Under the pieces are notes generated by a model. The model was given only the letters and a program-made list of their open reading frames with translations. It was not told where the DNA came from and did no database searches. A DNA stretch of 33,995 nucleotides from Cryobacterium tagatosivorans (lineage in GTDB: Bacteria; Actinomycetota; Actinomycetes; Actinomycetales; Microbacteriaceae): contig NZ_SOEZ01000072.1 in assembly GCF_004402215.1 (NCBI RefSeq), positions 531 to 34,525 on the forward strand, given 5' to 3'. Both the position numbers and the translations under genes were made by a program. Positions 7,468-15,488 of the stretch are shown in pieces (within the stretch, counting starts at the first letter, position 1; the number at the start of each line of letters is the position of its first letter).

Positions 7468-8316
7468 CTAGGGCGCGGTGATCGGTCCGTAGGAGTCGGG
7501 CCGGCGGTCGCGGTAGAACTGCCAGGAGTTGCGCACCTCGCGGATCAGGCCGAGGTCGAGGTCGCGGATGACGATTTCCTCGGTGTCAGTGGAGGCCACC
7601 TCGCCGACGTAGTTTCCGCGCGGGTCGACGAAGTAGGAACTGCCGTAGAAGGTCACGGCATCGTCGCCGAACTCCTTCGTTTCGGTGCCGATCCGGTTGT
7701 TCGCGCCGACGTAGTACTGGTTCGCGGCTGCCGCGGCCGGCTGCTCGAGTTCCCAGAGCCGGTTGGACAGGCCCGGTTTGGTGGCCGAGGGGTTGAAGAC
7801 GATTTCCGCGCCGTTCAGGCCCAGCGCGCGCCAGCCCTCCGGGAAGTGGCGGTCGTAGCAGATGTACACGCCGATCTTGCCGACCATCGTGTCGAACACG
7901 GGGTAGTCGCCGTTGCCGGGACGGAAGTAGAACTTCTCCCAGAACTGCGGGAGGTTCGGGATGTGGTGCTTGCGGTACTTGCCGAGGTACGTGCCGTCGG
8001 CGTCGATCACGGCGGCCGTGTTGTAGAGCACTCCGGGCTGCTCCTCCTCGTAGACCGGGAGGACGATGACCATCTTGTACTCGGCGGCGAGCTTCTGGAA
8101 CCGTTCGACCAGCGGGCCGGGCACGGGGTGCGCGTAGCCGTAATACTTCGAGTCCTGCACGATGCCGAAGTACGGACCATGGAACAGCTCCTGGAAGCAG
8201 ATCACCTGCACGTTCTGTTTCGCCGCCGTGCGGACGAACTCCTCGTGTTTGGCGATCATCGATTCCTCGTCACCCGTCCAGGTGGTCTGGGTGATTGCTG
8301 CCCTAACTACGGTCAT
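7468..8316 (-). CDS. Nitrilase-superfamily beta-ureidopropionase (N-carbamoyl-beta-alanine amidohydrolase)
   Basis: A 282-residue carbon-nitrogen hydrolase. The catalytic triad is visible: E43 in CFQELFHGPYF, a lysine in YRKHHIP (about K116) and C153 in VYICYDRHFPE. The family splits N-carbamoyl-beta-alanine or N-carbamoyl-beta-aminoisobutyrate into the beta-amino acid, CO2 and ammonia, the step after dihydropyrimidinase. The ATG at 8316 is preceded by TGGAGG at ideal spacing, so the longer frame from 8409 is rejected. It is the first gene of the minus-strand operon, with a MocR regulator divergent from it. N-carbamoyl-D-amino acid hydrolase is the main alternative, but the aminotransferase at the operon end favours beta-ureidopropionase. 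Confidence 0.9.
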   Translation of the reverse strand: MTVVRAAITQTTWTGDEESMIAKHEEFVRTAAKQNVQVICFQELFHGPYFGIVQDSKYYGYAHPVPGPLVERFQKLAAEYKMVIVLPVYEEEQPGVLYNTAAVIDADGTYLGKYRKHHIPNLPQFWEKFYFRPGNGDYPVFDTMVGKIGVYICYDRHFPEGWRALGLNGAEIVFNPSATKPGLSNRLWELEQPAAAAANQYYVGANNRIGTETKEFGDDAVTFYGSSYFVDPRGNYVGEVASTDTEEIVIRDLDLGLIREVRNSWQFYRDRRPDSYGPITAP

Positions 8317-8477
8317 GGTGCCTCCAGAATTCGCGGTGAGCCTGTCCTGATCGAAACTTTTCCGGACTGCGCTGTCCGTGTTTGTTATTATTCGATGTAA
8401 ACATTTCAATTGTGTTTCCGAATGTGTCGCACGCGTTAATCATCCTGTCGCCCAAACCAGCCAGGGGCAAGAGAAGA
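8317..8477. promoter_or_regulatory. Divergent promoter and operator region between the pyrimidine operon and its MocR regulator
   Basis: This 161-nt gap is much more AT-rich at 8376-8430 than its surroundings. It contains a palindrome ATGT-AA-ACAT at 8395-8404, nested inside a wider TGTTT / AAACA pair. On the minus strand TTGAAA and TAACAA lie 16 nt apart and could be -35 and -10 elements. MocR-type regulators usually bind in such divergent gaps. Exact sites are a guess. Confidence 0.5.
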
Positions 8478-9845
8478 ATGCAAATCTTTATCGAAGAGAT
8501 CGAACGCCGCACAGCGGCGGGGATCGCCGCGGCGATCGGCCGGATGATCCGCACCGGGCAGCTCGCACCGGGCGACCGCCTGCCCACGGTGCGGCAGTTC
8601 GCCAGCGAGCTCGGGGTGAGCCCGGCCACGATCAGCCATGCCTGGCAGGCGCTGGCCGGCATCGGCCTGATCGTCTCCCGGGGGCGGAGCGGCACCTTCG
8701 TGCTCGAGCAGGCGCCGCGGTGGCTGCCGGCCCGGAGCCAGTCGATGGCCGGCCCCCGGCAGGCCATCCGGATCGACCTGTCCCGCGGCACCCCGGACCC
8801 GCTGCTCCTCCCGGCCCTGGGCCCCGCCCTCTCCCGGGTTTCCCAGCGTGCGGTGACCTCGAGCTACCAGGATTTCCCCGTGATCCCCGAGCTGCTCGCC
8901 GTGCTCACCGAGTCCTGGCCCTTCCCGGCCGAGTCGATCACCGTCGTCGACGGCGCCCTCGACGCCATCTCCCGGAGCCTCGACCAGGTCGCCCGGTTCG
9001 GCGACCGTGTGATCGTGGAGGACCCCGGCTTCCCGCCATTCTTCGACCTGCTCGACCAGCTGGGGGTCGAACGGCTTCCGGTCGCCGTCGACGAGCACGG
9101 GATCATCCCCGCGGCGTTCGCGGCCGCCCTCGAGCTGTCCCCCGCGGCGGTCATCCTGCAGCCGCGCGCGCAGAACCCCACCGGAGCGTCGATGACGGCC
9201 GAGCGGGCCGAGCAGCTGGCCGGGTTGCTCGCGTCGAGCCGGGCCGCCGCGCACACGATCGTGATCGAGGACGACCACTCCGGGGAGATCAGCATCGCGC
9301 CGGATGTCAGCCTCGGCCGGTGGCTCCCCCGGCGGGTGCTGCATGTGCGCAGCTACTCGAAATCGCATGGCCCCGACCTCCGGATCGCCGCGCTCGGCGG
9401 GCCGGCCGAGCTCGTCGACCGAATCGTCGCCCGCCGGATGCTCGGGCCGGGCTGGACCAGCCGGATGCTGCAGACGATCCTGCACGAACTCCTCACCAAC
9501 GGGGAGAGCATCGCCCAGGTCAACGAGGCCAGACGCATCTACTTCGCCCGGCAGAAGGCGCTGGCCGATGCCCTGCACGAGTTCGGCCTCGATGTGCACC
9601 AGGCCGACGGGATCAACACCTGGTTGCCGGTGCCGGATGAACGGGATGCCATCGTGCAGCTCGCGGCCGCGGGCATCCGGGTCGCCGGAGGCTCGTCGTT
9701 CCTCGCCTCAGACGGCCCGGGGGCGTTCATCCGGGTGACGGCGGCCGCCATCGAGGGCGACGTCACGCCCATCGCCCGGGCGATCGCGATCGCGGCCCGG
9801 CCGCCGGGGCCGGTGGCGCACTCGCTCGAAGCGCGCTGGACCTAG
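8478..9845 (+). CDS. MocR/GntR-type regulator with an aminotransferase-like domain
   Basis: A 455-residue fusion regulator. Residues 1-77 form a GntR winged helix (RLPTVRQFASELGVSPATIS, then GLIVSRGRSGTFVLE). The rest is a fold-type I aminotransferase-like domain with the PLP lysine in SYSKSHGPDLR (about K295) and an EDDHSGEIS segment. The start at 8478 is chosen because GNAT-like upstream residues are not part of the GntR fold and AAGAGAAGA precedes this ATG. The family (GabR, PdxR, TauR) senses PLP adducts of amino compounds; beta-alanine is a reasonable effector given the divergent operon. It probably autoregulates and activates that operon. Confidence 0.92.
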   Translation: MQIFIEEIERRTAAGIAAAIGRMIRTGQLAPGDRLPTVRQFASELGVSPATISHAWQALAGIGLIVSRGRSGTFVLEQAPRWLPARSQSMAGPRQAIRIDLSRGTPDPLLLPALGPALSRVSQRAVTSSYQDFPVIPELLAVLTESWPFPAESITVVDGALDAISRSLDQVARFGDRVIVEDPGFPPFFDLLDQLGVERLPVAVDEHGIIPAAFAAALELSPAAVILQPRAQNPTGASMTAERAEQLAGLLASSRAAAHTIVIEDDHSGEISIAPDVSLGRWLPRRVLHVRSYSKSHGPDLRIAALGGPAELVDRIVARRMLGPGWTSRMLQTILHELLTNGESIAQVNEARRIYFARQKALADALHEFGLDVHQADGINTWLPVPDERDAIVQLAAAGIRVAGGSSFLASDGPGAFIRVTAAAIEGDVTPIARAIAIAARPPGPVAHSLEARWT

Positions 9846-9870
9846 CGACGAGCCCGGCGCCCCGAGGCAA

Positions 9871-9876
9871 TAGGAT
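9871..9876 (+). promoter_or_regulatory. Possible -10 element (TAGGAT) for the F420 transporter operon
   Basis: TAGGAT fits the actinobacterial TANNNT -10 pattern. It would put the transcript start near 9883 and leave a leader of about 144 nt before the ATG at 10027. No convincing -35 is visible. Confidence 0.3.
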
Positions 9877-9888
9877 CGAAGCAGACCG

Positions 9889-9961
9889 CCGGTTGGCTCT
9901 GACCGGTCGAGCTGCCTTGGATTTGGGCCGCAGGTCACCGAGTTTTCTCGGATTCCCCTGC
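9889..9961 (+). promoter_or_regulatory. Candidate structured 5' leader of the F420 transporter operon
   Basis: Two hairpins can form. The first pairs CCGGT (9889-9893) with ACCGG (9902-9906). The second is nested: GCAGG (9930-9934) with CCTGC (9957-9961), enclosing CCGAG-TTTT-CTCGG (9938-9951). No B12-box or other known riboswitch core was recognised. A cis-regulatory RNA is possible but unproven. Confidence 0.3.
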
Positions 9962-10026
9962 CGCATCCCCCTGCCCGCCGCCGCCTCATGGTCGCGCCGG
10001 ACCGGGATCCCCTCCGTGAGGCCCTG

Positions 10027-11034
10027 ATGAACCACCAGATCATGCACCGCCAGACCGTTCGCCTGGGCGCCCTGGCGCTTGCCGCCGGCACCGTCCTGCT
10101 GGCCGGCTGCACCGTGCCGGGCGCTGCTGACCCCACCCCCAGCGCGTCCGCCGCGGCCTCGTTCCCGGTCAGCATCGACAATTGCGGCACCACGGTGACC
10201 GTGAAGAAGGCGCCGGAACGCATCGTCACGATCAAGTCGTCGACCACCGAGCTCCTGCTCGCGCTGGGCCTGGGCGACCGCATCGTCGGCTCGGCGTTCC
10301 TCGACGGGCCGCTGCCGCCCTCGCTGGCACCCGCCGGCAAGGCGCTCAACGTGATCAGCGACTTCCTGCCCGGCCAGGAGGCCGTCCTCGGCCTCACCCC
10401 CGACTTCATCTACGGCGGCTGGGAGTCGAACTTCTCGGCCGACGGTGTCGGCGAGCGCGACCGGCTGGCCGGCCTCGGCATCGGCAGCTACGTCTCCCCG
10501 GCCGCCTGCAAGGCGTCCGCCTATATGCCCGACCCGCTCACCTTCGAGAGCGTCTTCGACGAGATCACCGACGCCGGCGCACTCTTCGGAGCCACGGATG
10601 CCGCCGCCAAACTGGTCGCCGAGCAGCGGGACGACCTGGCCGCCCTGGATCCCGCCAAGGGCACGACGACGGCGCTCTGGTACTCGAGCGGAACGGACAG
10701 CCCGTACGTCGGCGCCGGAATCGGCTCCCCCGCCATGATCATGGCCGCCGCCGGGCTCACCAACATCTTCGCCGACGTGCACGACACCTGGACCCCGGTC
10801 GGCTGGGAGTCCATCGTGGCGGCCGACCCGGACGTGATCGTGCTGGTGGACGCCAGCTGGAACACGGCCGCATCGAAGATCGCCACCCTCGAGTCGAACC
10901 CGGCCACGCAGGGGCTCACAGCCGTGAAGAACAAGCGCTACGTGATCCTGCCGTTCGCCGCGACCGAGGCCGGCATCCGCAACGTCGAGGCCGCCGCGTC
11001 GGCCATCGACCAGCTCGCCGAGTTCGGCCGGTAG
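10027..11034 (+). CDS. Substrate-binding lipoprotein of the proposed F420-0 (or Fo) ABC importer
   Basis: A 335-residue periplasmic-binding protein of the FepB/BtuF (Peripla_BP_2) fold. The signal peptide ends in a lipobox LLAGC, cysteine at residue 28. The mature N-terminus has NCGTTVTVKKAPERIVTIKS, then TTELLLALGLGDRIVGSAF, the usual opening of metal-chelate and corrinoid binders. The ATG at 10027 has GAGG about 6 nt upstream; ATG at 10042 has no such site. It opens a compact operon with a FecCD permease, ATPase and cofD. The three-gene cassette matches the actinobacterial family proposed to import F420-0; the coupling to cofD suggests Fo. Siderophore or B12 uptake is the fallback reading. 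Confidence 0.83.
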   Translation: MNHQIMHRQTVRLGALALAAGTVLLAGCTVPGAADPTPSASAAASFPVSIDNCGTTVTVKKAPERIVTIKSSTTELLLALGLGDRIVGSAFLDGPLPPSLAPAGKALNVISDFLPGQEAVLGLTPDFIYGGWESNFSADGVGERDRLAGLGIGSYVSPAACKASAYMPDPLTFESVFDEITDAGALFGATDAAAKLVAEQRDDLAALDPAKGTTTALWYSSGTDSPYVGAGIGSPAMIMAAAGLTNIFADVHDTWTPVGWESIVAADPDVIVLVDASWNTAASKIATLESNPATQGLTAVKNKRYVILPFAATEAGIRNVEAAASAIDQLAEFGR

Positions 11035-11044
11035 TCGGCCGCTC

Positions 11045-12088
11045 ATGACCGGGAAGGGGGGCGGCCGGGTACCGCGGGGCGCATACCTCGGCTGGCTGGT
11101 CCTGTCCGTCGTCGCCCTCGCCCTGGCCTCCGCCCTGGCCGTGGCGGTCGGGCCGGCCGAGGTGAGCCTGGCGGAGGTGATCGGCAGCATCGCCGGACAC
11201 CTCGGCCTCCCCGTCGGCGCCGGCGTACCCCCGCTCACCGACTCGATCGTCTGGGAGCTGCGCCTGCCGCGGGTGCTCACGGCCGCGGCCGTCGGTGCCG
11301 GGCTGGCGCTCAGTGGCGCGGTCATGCAGAGCGTCACCCGCAACCCGCTGGCCGACCCCTACCTGCTCGGGCTGTCGTCCGGCGCTTCCCTCGGCGCGGT
11401 CTGCGTCGTCATCCTCGGCGTCGGTTTCGCGCTGCCGGCCGCCGCCTTCGCCGGCGCGCTCCTCGCCCTGGTCGCCACCCTGTCCATCGCCAGGGTCGGC
11501 GGCACGATCTCCCCCGGCCGGGCCGTGCTGTCGGGCCTCGCGATCGCCCAGCTCGCCGCTGCCGGCACCTCCTTCGTCATCTTCTGGTCGGCCAAGGGCG
11601 ACTCCTACCGCGAGATCCTCAACTGGCTGCTCGGCTCCCTGGCCGGCAGCTCCTGGACCAGCGTGGCCATCTCGGCATCCGCCCTCGCCGTGGTGGGCGC
11701 CGGAATCGTGCTCGCCGCGACCCGCCTCGACGCGTTCGCGTTCGGCGACACGTCCGCCGCCGCGCTCGGCATCCACGTCAACCGCACCCGGTGGGCGCTG
11801 CTCGGCGCGGTCGCCCTGCTGACCGGCTCGATGGTCGCCGTCAGCGGCGCGATCGGCTTCGTCGGCCTGATCCTGCCGCACCTCGTGCGCGGTCTGAGCG
11901 GGCCGGGCCACCGCCGGCTGCTGCCCCTGGCGGCGATCCTCGGCGCCCTGTTCCTCGTCGTCGCCGACACGCTCGCCCGCACCGTGTTCGACCCGCGGGA
12001 GTTGCCGGTCGGCATCATCACCGCGTTCATCGGCGTGCCAGCGTTCATCCTCCTGATCAAACGCAAGCGGAGTGCCGCATGGGCGTGA
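11045..12088 (+). CDS. FecCD-type permease of the proposed F420-0/Fo importer
   Basis: A 347-residue membrane protein of the BtuC/FecCD family with about ten hydrophobic segments. Seen: LRLPRVLTAAAVGAGLALSGAVMQSVTRNPLADPYLLGLSSGAS, written here only as positions 77-120, plus the FVGLILPHLVR motif near residue 270 and the RELPVGIITAFIGVPAF end segment. It starts 10 nt after the lipoprotein stop with only a weak ribosome site, suggesting translational coupling. Its last 10 nt overlap the ATPase gene. Like BtuC, two copies should form the membrane channel. Confidence 0.88.
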   Translation: MTGKGGGRVPRGAYLGWLVLSVVALALASALAVAVGPAEVSLAEVIGSIAGHLGLPVGAGVPPLTDSIVWELRLPRVLTAAAVGAGLALSGAVMQSVTRNPLADPYLLGLSSGASLGAVCVVILGVGFALPAAAFAGALLALVATLSIARVGGTISPGRAVLSGLAIAQLAAAGTSFVIFWSAKGDSYREILNWLLGSLAGSSWTSVAISASALAVVGAGIVLAATRLDAFAFGDTSAAALGIHVNRTRWALLGAVALLTGSMVAVSGAIGFVGLILPHLVRGLSGPGHRRLLPLAAILGALFLVVADTLARTVFDPRELPVGIITAFIGVPAFILLIKRKRSAAWA

Positions 12089-12873
12089 TCCTGGCGGGCG
12101 TGTCGTTCGCGATCGACGGCACCGGCATCCTCGCCGACGTGTCCGCGGACATCCCCACGGGCTCCGTCACCGGGCTTCTCGGGCCGAACGGCGCGGGCAA
12201 ATCGACGCTCCTGCGGCTGATCGCGGGCATCGAGACCCCGGATGCCGGCGAGGTCCGGCTCGACGGGACGGTCGTGGCCTCCCTGCCGCGGCGGGAGGCG
12301 GCCAGGCGGATCGCCCTGCTCGAGCAGAGTGCCGCGCCGAGCGTCGACCTGAGCGTGCGCGAGGTCGTGCTGCTCGGGCGCATCCCGCACCGCAGCCGGG
12401 TGCTCGGCAGTTTCGGCGGGGACGACGACCGCCGGGTGGCCGACCGCTCGCTGGCCATGGTGGGGTCCGCCGAGTTCGCCGACCGGCAGTGGCACACGCT
12501 CAGCGGCGGGCAACAGCAGCGCGTGCAGATCGCGCGGGCGCTGGCCCAGGAGCCGAGCCTGTTGCTGCTCGACGAACCCACCAACCACCTCGACGTGAGC
12601 GCCCAGCTGTCGCTGCTCGGTCAGGTTCGGGGCCTCGGGCTGACCTCGGTCATGGCGCTGCACGACCTCAACCTCGCCGCGGCGTACTGCGACCACATCC
12701 TGCTGCTGCACCGGGGCCGCCTCGTGGCCTCCGGGACGCCAGAGGAGGTGCTGCGGCCCGCGATCATCGCGGAGGTCTACGGCGTCGACTGCGACATCCT
12801 CGAGCATCCGCGCGGCGGGCATCCGGTCATCGTCTTCTCCCCGTCCACCACCCCTGAGGAAGCCGACAGATGA
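12079..12873 (+). CDS. ATP-binding protein of the proposed F420-0/Fo importer
   Basis: A 264-residue BtuD/FecE-type ATPase. Walker A GPNGAGKS is at 35-42, the signature LSGGQQQR at 141-148, Walker B LLLLDEP at 161-167, and the H-loop MALHDLNLAAAYCDH follows. The ATG at 12079 lies inside the permease gene with GGAG 7 nt upstream; the in-frame extension back to 11791 is permease shadow. Its stop codon overlaps the cofD start (ATGA at 12870-12873), so importer and cofD are produced together. This coupling is the main sequence argument that the imported compound enters the F420 pathway at or before CofD. Confidence 0.9.
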   Translation: MGVILAGVSFAIDGTGILADVSADIPTGSVTGLLGPNGAGKSTLLRLIAGIETPDAGEVRLDGTVVASLPRREAARRIALLEQSAAPSVDLSVREVVLLGRIPHRSRVLGSFGGDDDRRVADRSLAMVGSAEFADRQWHTLSGGQQQRVQIARALAQEPSLLLLDEPTNHLDVSAQLSLLGQVRGLGLTSVMALHDLNLAAAYCDHILLLHRGRLVASGTPEEVLRPAIIAEVYGVDCDILEHPRGGHPVIVFSPSTTPEEADR

Positions 12874-13862
12874 ACAAGATCACCGTCCTGGCCGGCGGCA
12901 TCGGCGGCGCCCGGTTCACCCGCGGGCTGCTGCACCACCTCGCGGCGACCCGGCCGGAGGCAGCCGTCACGGTCGTCGTGAACACGGGCGACGACATGTG
13001 GCTCGACGGGCTGCGGATCTGCCCCGACCTGGACACCGTGATGTACACCCTCGGCGGCGGCATCAACGAGGAGCAGGGCTGGGGGCGGCCGGAGGAATCC
13101 CGACGCGCCTCGGCCGAGATCGCGGCCTACGGGCGCGGCTGGTCCTGGTTCACGCTGGGCGACCTCGACCTGGCCACGCACATCGTGCGCACCGACCTGA
13201 TGCGATCGGGGTCGACCCTCAGCGAGGCGACCGAGTTCCTCTGCCGGCGCTGGCAGCCGGGCGCCCGGCTGCTGCCGATGAGCGACCAGCCGGTCGAAAC
13301 CCACGTGCGGCTGGGCGCGGACGCCGACGAGCACCGGGCCGGCGACCTCATCCACTTCGAGGAGTGGTGGGTGCGGTACCGCGCCCACGTGGCCGTGACC
13401 GAATTCGTGCAGCTCGGGCTGGCCGCCGCGGTCCCGGCCCCCGGCGTGATCGAGGCGATCACCGGCGCGGACCTGGTCATCCTGCCGCCGTCGAACCCGG
13501 TCGTGTCGATCGGCACGATCGTGGCGGTTCCGGGCCTCGGCGACGCGCTGCGCGGCACCGCGGCGCGGGTGGTCGGGGTGTCCCCGATCATCGCCGGCGC
13601 CGCGGTGCGCGGCATGGCGGACGCCTGCCTGAGCACGATCGGAGTCAAGACCTCGGCCGAGGCGGTCGGCCTGCACTACGGGTCGCGCTCGAACGGCGGC
13701 CTGCTCGACGCCTGGCTGGTGGACGACACGGATGCCGCCGCCGTGCCCGCCCTGGCGGCCGCCGGCATCCGCTCGGCCGCCGTGCCGCTCTGGATGCGCG
13801 ACGTGCCGACGTCGGCCGCCATCGCCGCCGAGGTGCTCACCATCGCCGCCGCGACGGGCTGA
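12870..13862 (+). CDS. cofD: 2-phospho-L-lactate transferase (CofD/FbiA), F420 biosynthesis
   Basis: A 330-residue CofD-family enzyme of usual length. It transfers the phospholactyl or phosphoenolpyruvyl group from the guanylylated donor made by CofC/FbiD onto Fo, giving F420-0 or dehydro-F420-0. Seen: the N-terminal LAGGIGGARFTRGL nucleotide loop (7-20), VVNTGDDMWLDGLRICPDLD, the YTLGGGINEEQGWGR segment, WFTLGDLDLATHI, and ILPPSNPVVSIGTI. GAGGA lies 9 nt before the ATG, which overlaps the importer ATPase stop. The gene ends at a strong hairpin shared with the convergent cofC operon. Confidence 0.95.
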   Translation: MNKITVLAGGIGGARFTRGLLHHLAATRPEAAVTVVVNTGDDMWLDGLRICPDLDTVMYTLGGGINEEQGWGRPEESRRASAEIAAYGRGWSWFTLGDLDLATHIVRTDLMRSGSTLSEATEFLCRRWQPGARLLPMSDQPVETHVRLGADADEHRAGDLIHFEEWWVRYRAHVAVTEFVQLGLAAAVPAPGVIEAITGADLVILPPSNPVVSIGTIVAVPGLGDALRGTAARVVGVSPIIAGAAVRGMADACLSTIGVKTSAEAVGLHYGSRSNGGLLDAWLVDDTDAAAVPALAAAGIRSAAVPLWMRDVPTSAAIAAEVLTIAAATG

Positions 13863-13863
13863 C

Positions 13864-13912
13864 TTGCGGACAAAGTACCTTCCCCGCGCGGACGAAGGTA
13901 CTTTTCCCGCAA
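13864..13912. terminator. Bidirectional hairpin between convergent cofD and cofC operons
   Basis: Arms 13864-13882 and 13894-13912 pair over 17 of 19 positions around an 11-nt loop. The inner 11 bp (AAAGTACCTTC / GAAGGTACTTT) are perfect and the outer TTGCGG / CCGCAA also pairs. The hairpin starts right after the cofD stop and lies 25 nt beyond the cofC stop, so it can serve both transcripts. Confidence 0.8.
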
Positions 13913-13936
13913 CTGAACCATGAAGGCGGGCGGCTG

Positions 13937-14596
13937 TCAGCGCTGGGGCCCGGCGGGGAGTCCCGGCGCACCCGAGGCGCTGGCGACGAGGGCGCTCGTG
14001 TGCACGCCGACCCCGTGGTGCAGCGCCTCGGCGAGGTTGTCGACCGTGTCGACGTCCCGGCGGATCGAGGCGGTCGGCGGCAGCCCGAGCGGGACATGCC
14101 CGGCCGCCTGATGGGCCGCTCGGGAGCCGACGCCGAAGCGCGGGCTGAACGGCACCCCGCCGAGCGCGAGCAGCGCCGTGGTCCCCGTCCCCTCCTCGTC
14201 GGCGACCATCGAGAGCGGATGCTCGGCCGCGAGGCCCAGCGCGGCCTGCACGTCGGACGCGGTGAGCGCGGGCAGGTCGCCCGTCAGCACGGCGATCCCG
14301 CACTCCGGCCGGGCCGCGCGCGCGGCATCCACCCCCTGCCGGATGGCGGCGTTGAGCGGGTCGGTCGGGTCACGCCGCAGCTCGGGCACGATGACCGCGC
14401 CGAGTCCGGCCAGTCGGGTCGCGAGCGCGCCGTCGGCGGTCACCACGAAAACCTCCCTGATCAGCGGCGATTCCAGCAGGGCTGCGACCGTGTCGAGCGC
14501 GAAGGCGTCCGCCAGCCCGCCGCGGTCGGGCAGGTCGCCGAGGCGGCTCTTGGCCTCCGGGGTGCCCTTCACCGGGACGACGGCCACCCAGTTCAC
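13937..14596 (-). CDS. cofC: 2-phospho-L-lactate guanylyltransferase (CofC/FbiD)
   Basis: A 219-residue nucleotidyltransferase of the CofC/MobA-like fold. It activates 2-phospholactate or phosphoenolpyruvate with GTP for CofD. Seen: [15 protein letters not shown] (7-21) at the nucleotide site, [22 protein letters not shown] with the metal-binding aspartate, and [14 protein letters not shown]. The start is GTG at 14596 and overlaps the cofE stop (GTGA); GGGGA lies about 9 nt upstream. It is the last gene of the minus operon tetR-LLM-cofE-cofC. Actinobacterial homologues (FbiD) prefer phosphoenolpyruvate, so the actual donor is open. Confidence 0.92.
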   Translation of the reverse strand: MNWVAVVPVKGTPEAKSRLGDLPDRGGLADAFALDTVAALLESPLIREVFVVTADGALATRLAGLGAVIVPELRRDPTDPLNAAIRQGVDAARAARPECGIAVLTGDLPALTASDVQAALGLAAEHPLSMVADEEGTGTTALLALGGVPFSPRFGVGSRAAHQAAGHVPLGLPPTASIRRDVDTVDNLAEALHHGVGVHTSALVASASGAPGLPAGPQR

Positions 14597-15486
14597 GCGG
14601 GGTTGTCCCCTGCGGCGCCGGCGACTGCGGCGCCATGACCCAGAGCTTCCGCTGCGTCGTCTGCGTCAGCATCCGCGGCCGCGGCAGCCCTCCCGGCCGC
14701 GAATCCCTCGGCGTACGCCTCCGCCGAACCGAGCCGGAACATGTCCTGGTCGCTCGGGCGCAGCAGCCGGGCGGCCCCGAGGGCGTCGGCCTCGTCGAGT
14801 TCGCCCACCAGGCGGGCGAGCCCGCGCACCACGGCCACCGGGTTGCCGCTCGTCTTGCCCTTGACCAGGTCGGCCGCCCCGGCGACCTCGTCGGCGACGG
14901 CGGCCATCGTGGCGTCGAGTCGCTTGCCGGAGGAATCGGCCGTGCCGCGGAGGTCGTCGAGCACGGCGAGCCCGGCCGCGCCGATCGCGATGTCGGTCTG
15001 CCCCTCCCGCCAGGGCCGGCCGACCGTGTCGGTGATCACCACACCGAGCCGCAGCCCGGTGCGCTCGCGCAGGGCCGCGCAGAGAGCGCGCGCCGACGCA
15101 TCCGGGTGGAGCGGCAGCAGCAGCACCGTGCCGTCGGGCGTGTTGCTCGCGTCGACCCCGGCCGCGGCGAGCACGAGCCCCTGCCGGTTCTCGACGATGC
15201 GGGTCACCCCGCCCGGATGCTCCCGGGTGGCGACCACGCGCACGGTTTCGTCGGTGATCGCCTGCTCGCGGTCGGACGCGGCCACCTGCCGCCCCTCCGC
15301 CTTGGACACGATCTTGCTCGTCACGGCGAGGATGTCGCCGTCGACCAGGAATGCCGCGGTCGCTGCCAGGATGATCGCCGTGAGGTCGTCGCCGGCCGCG
15401 ATCTCTCCGATGCCGTCGGGCGCGAATACCCGAAGTTCGGGGGCTGCGGGCCGGGGCGGGCCAGGCAGCCGGGCTGGGGCGTCCAT
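14593..15486 (-). CDS. cofE: Coenzyme F420-0:L-glutamate ligase (CofE, single-domain FbiB)
   Basis: About 297 residues, CofE family. It adds gamma-linked glutamates to F420-0 using GTP. Seen: [34 protein letters not shown] in positions 27-60, the [19 protein letters not shown] core, and [16 protein letters not shown]. The C-terminal FMN reductase domain of two-domain mycobacterial FbiB is missing; instead there is a short Ala/Asp-rich tail. The start is ATG 15486, directly after GTG 15489 (the alternative, overlapping the upstream TAG by one base). It sits between the F420-dependent LLM gene and cofC. Confidence 0.93.
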   Translation of the reverse strand: MDAPARLPGPPRPAAPELRVFAPDGIGEIAAGDDLTAIILAATAAFLVDGDILAVTSKIVSKAEGRQVAASDREQAITDETVRVVATREHPGGVTRIVENRQGLVLAAAGVDASNTPDGTVLLLPLHPDASARALCAALRERTGLRLGVVITDTVGRPWREGQTDIAIGAAGLAVLDDLRGTADSSGKRLDATMAAVADEVAGAADLVKGKTSGNPVAVVRGLARLVGELDEADALGAARLLRPSDQDMFRLGSAEAYAEGFAAGRAAAAADADADDAAEALGHGAAVAGAAGDNPA

Positions 15487-15488
15487 CA

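Noticed and set aside
9883..10026. Cobalamin riboswitch upstream of a BtuCDF-like operon
   Set aside because: No B12-box or characteristic core could be found, and the neighbours are F420 genes.
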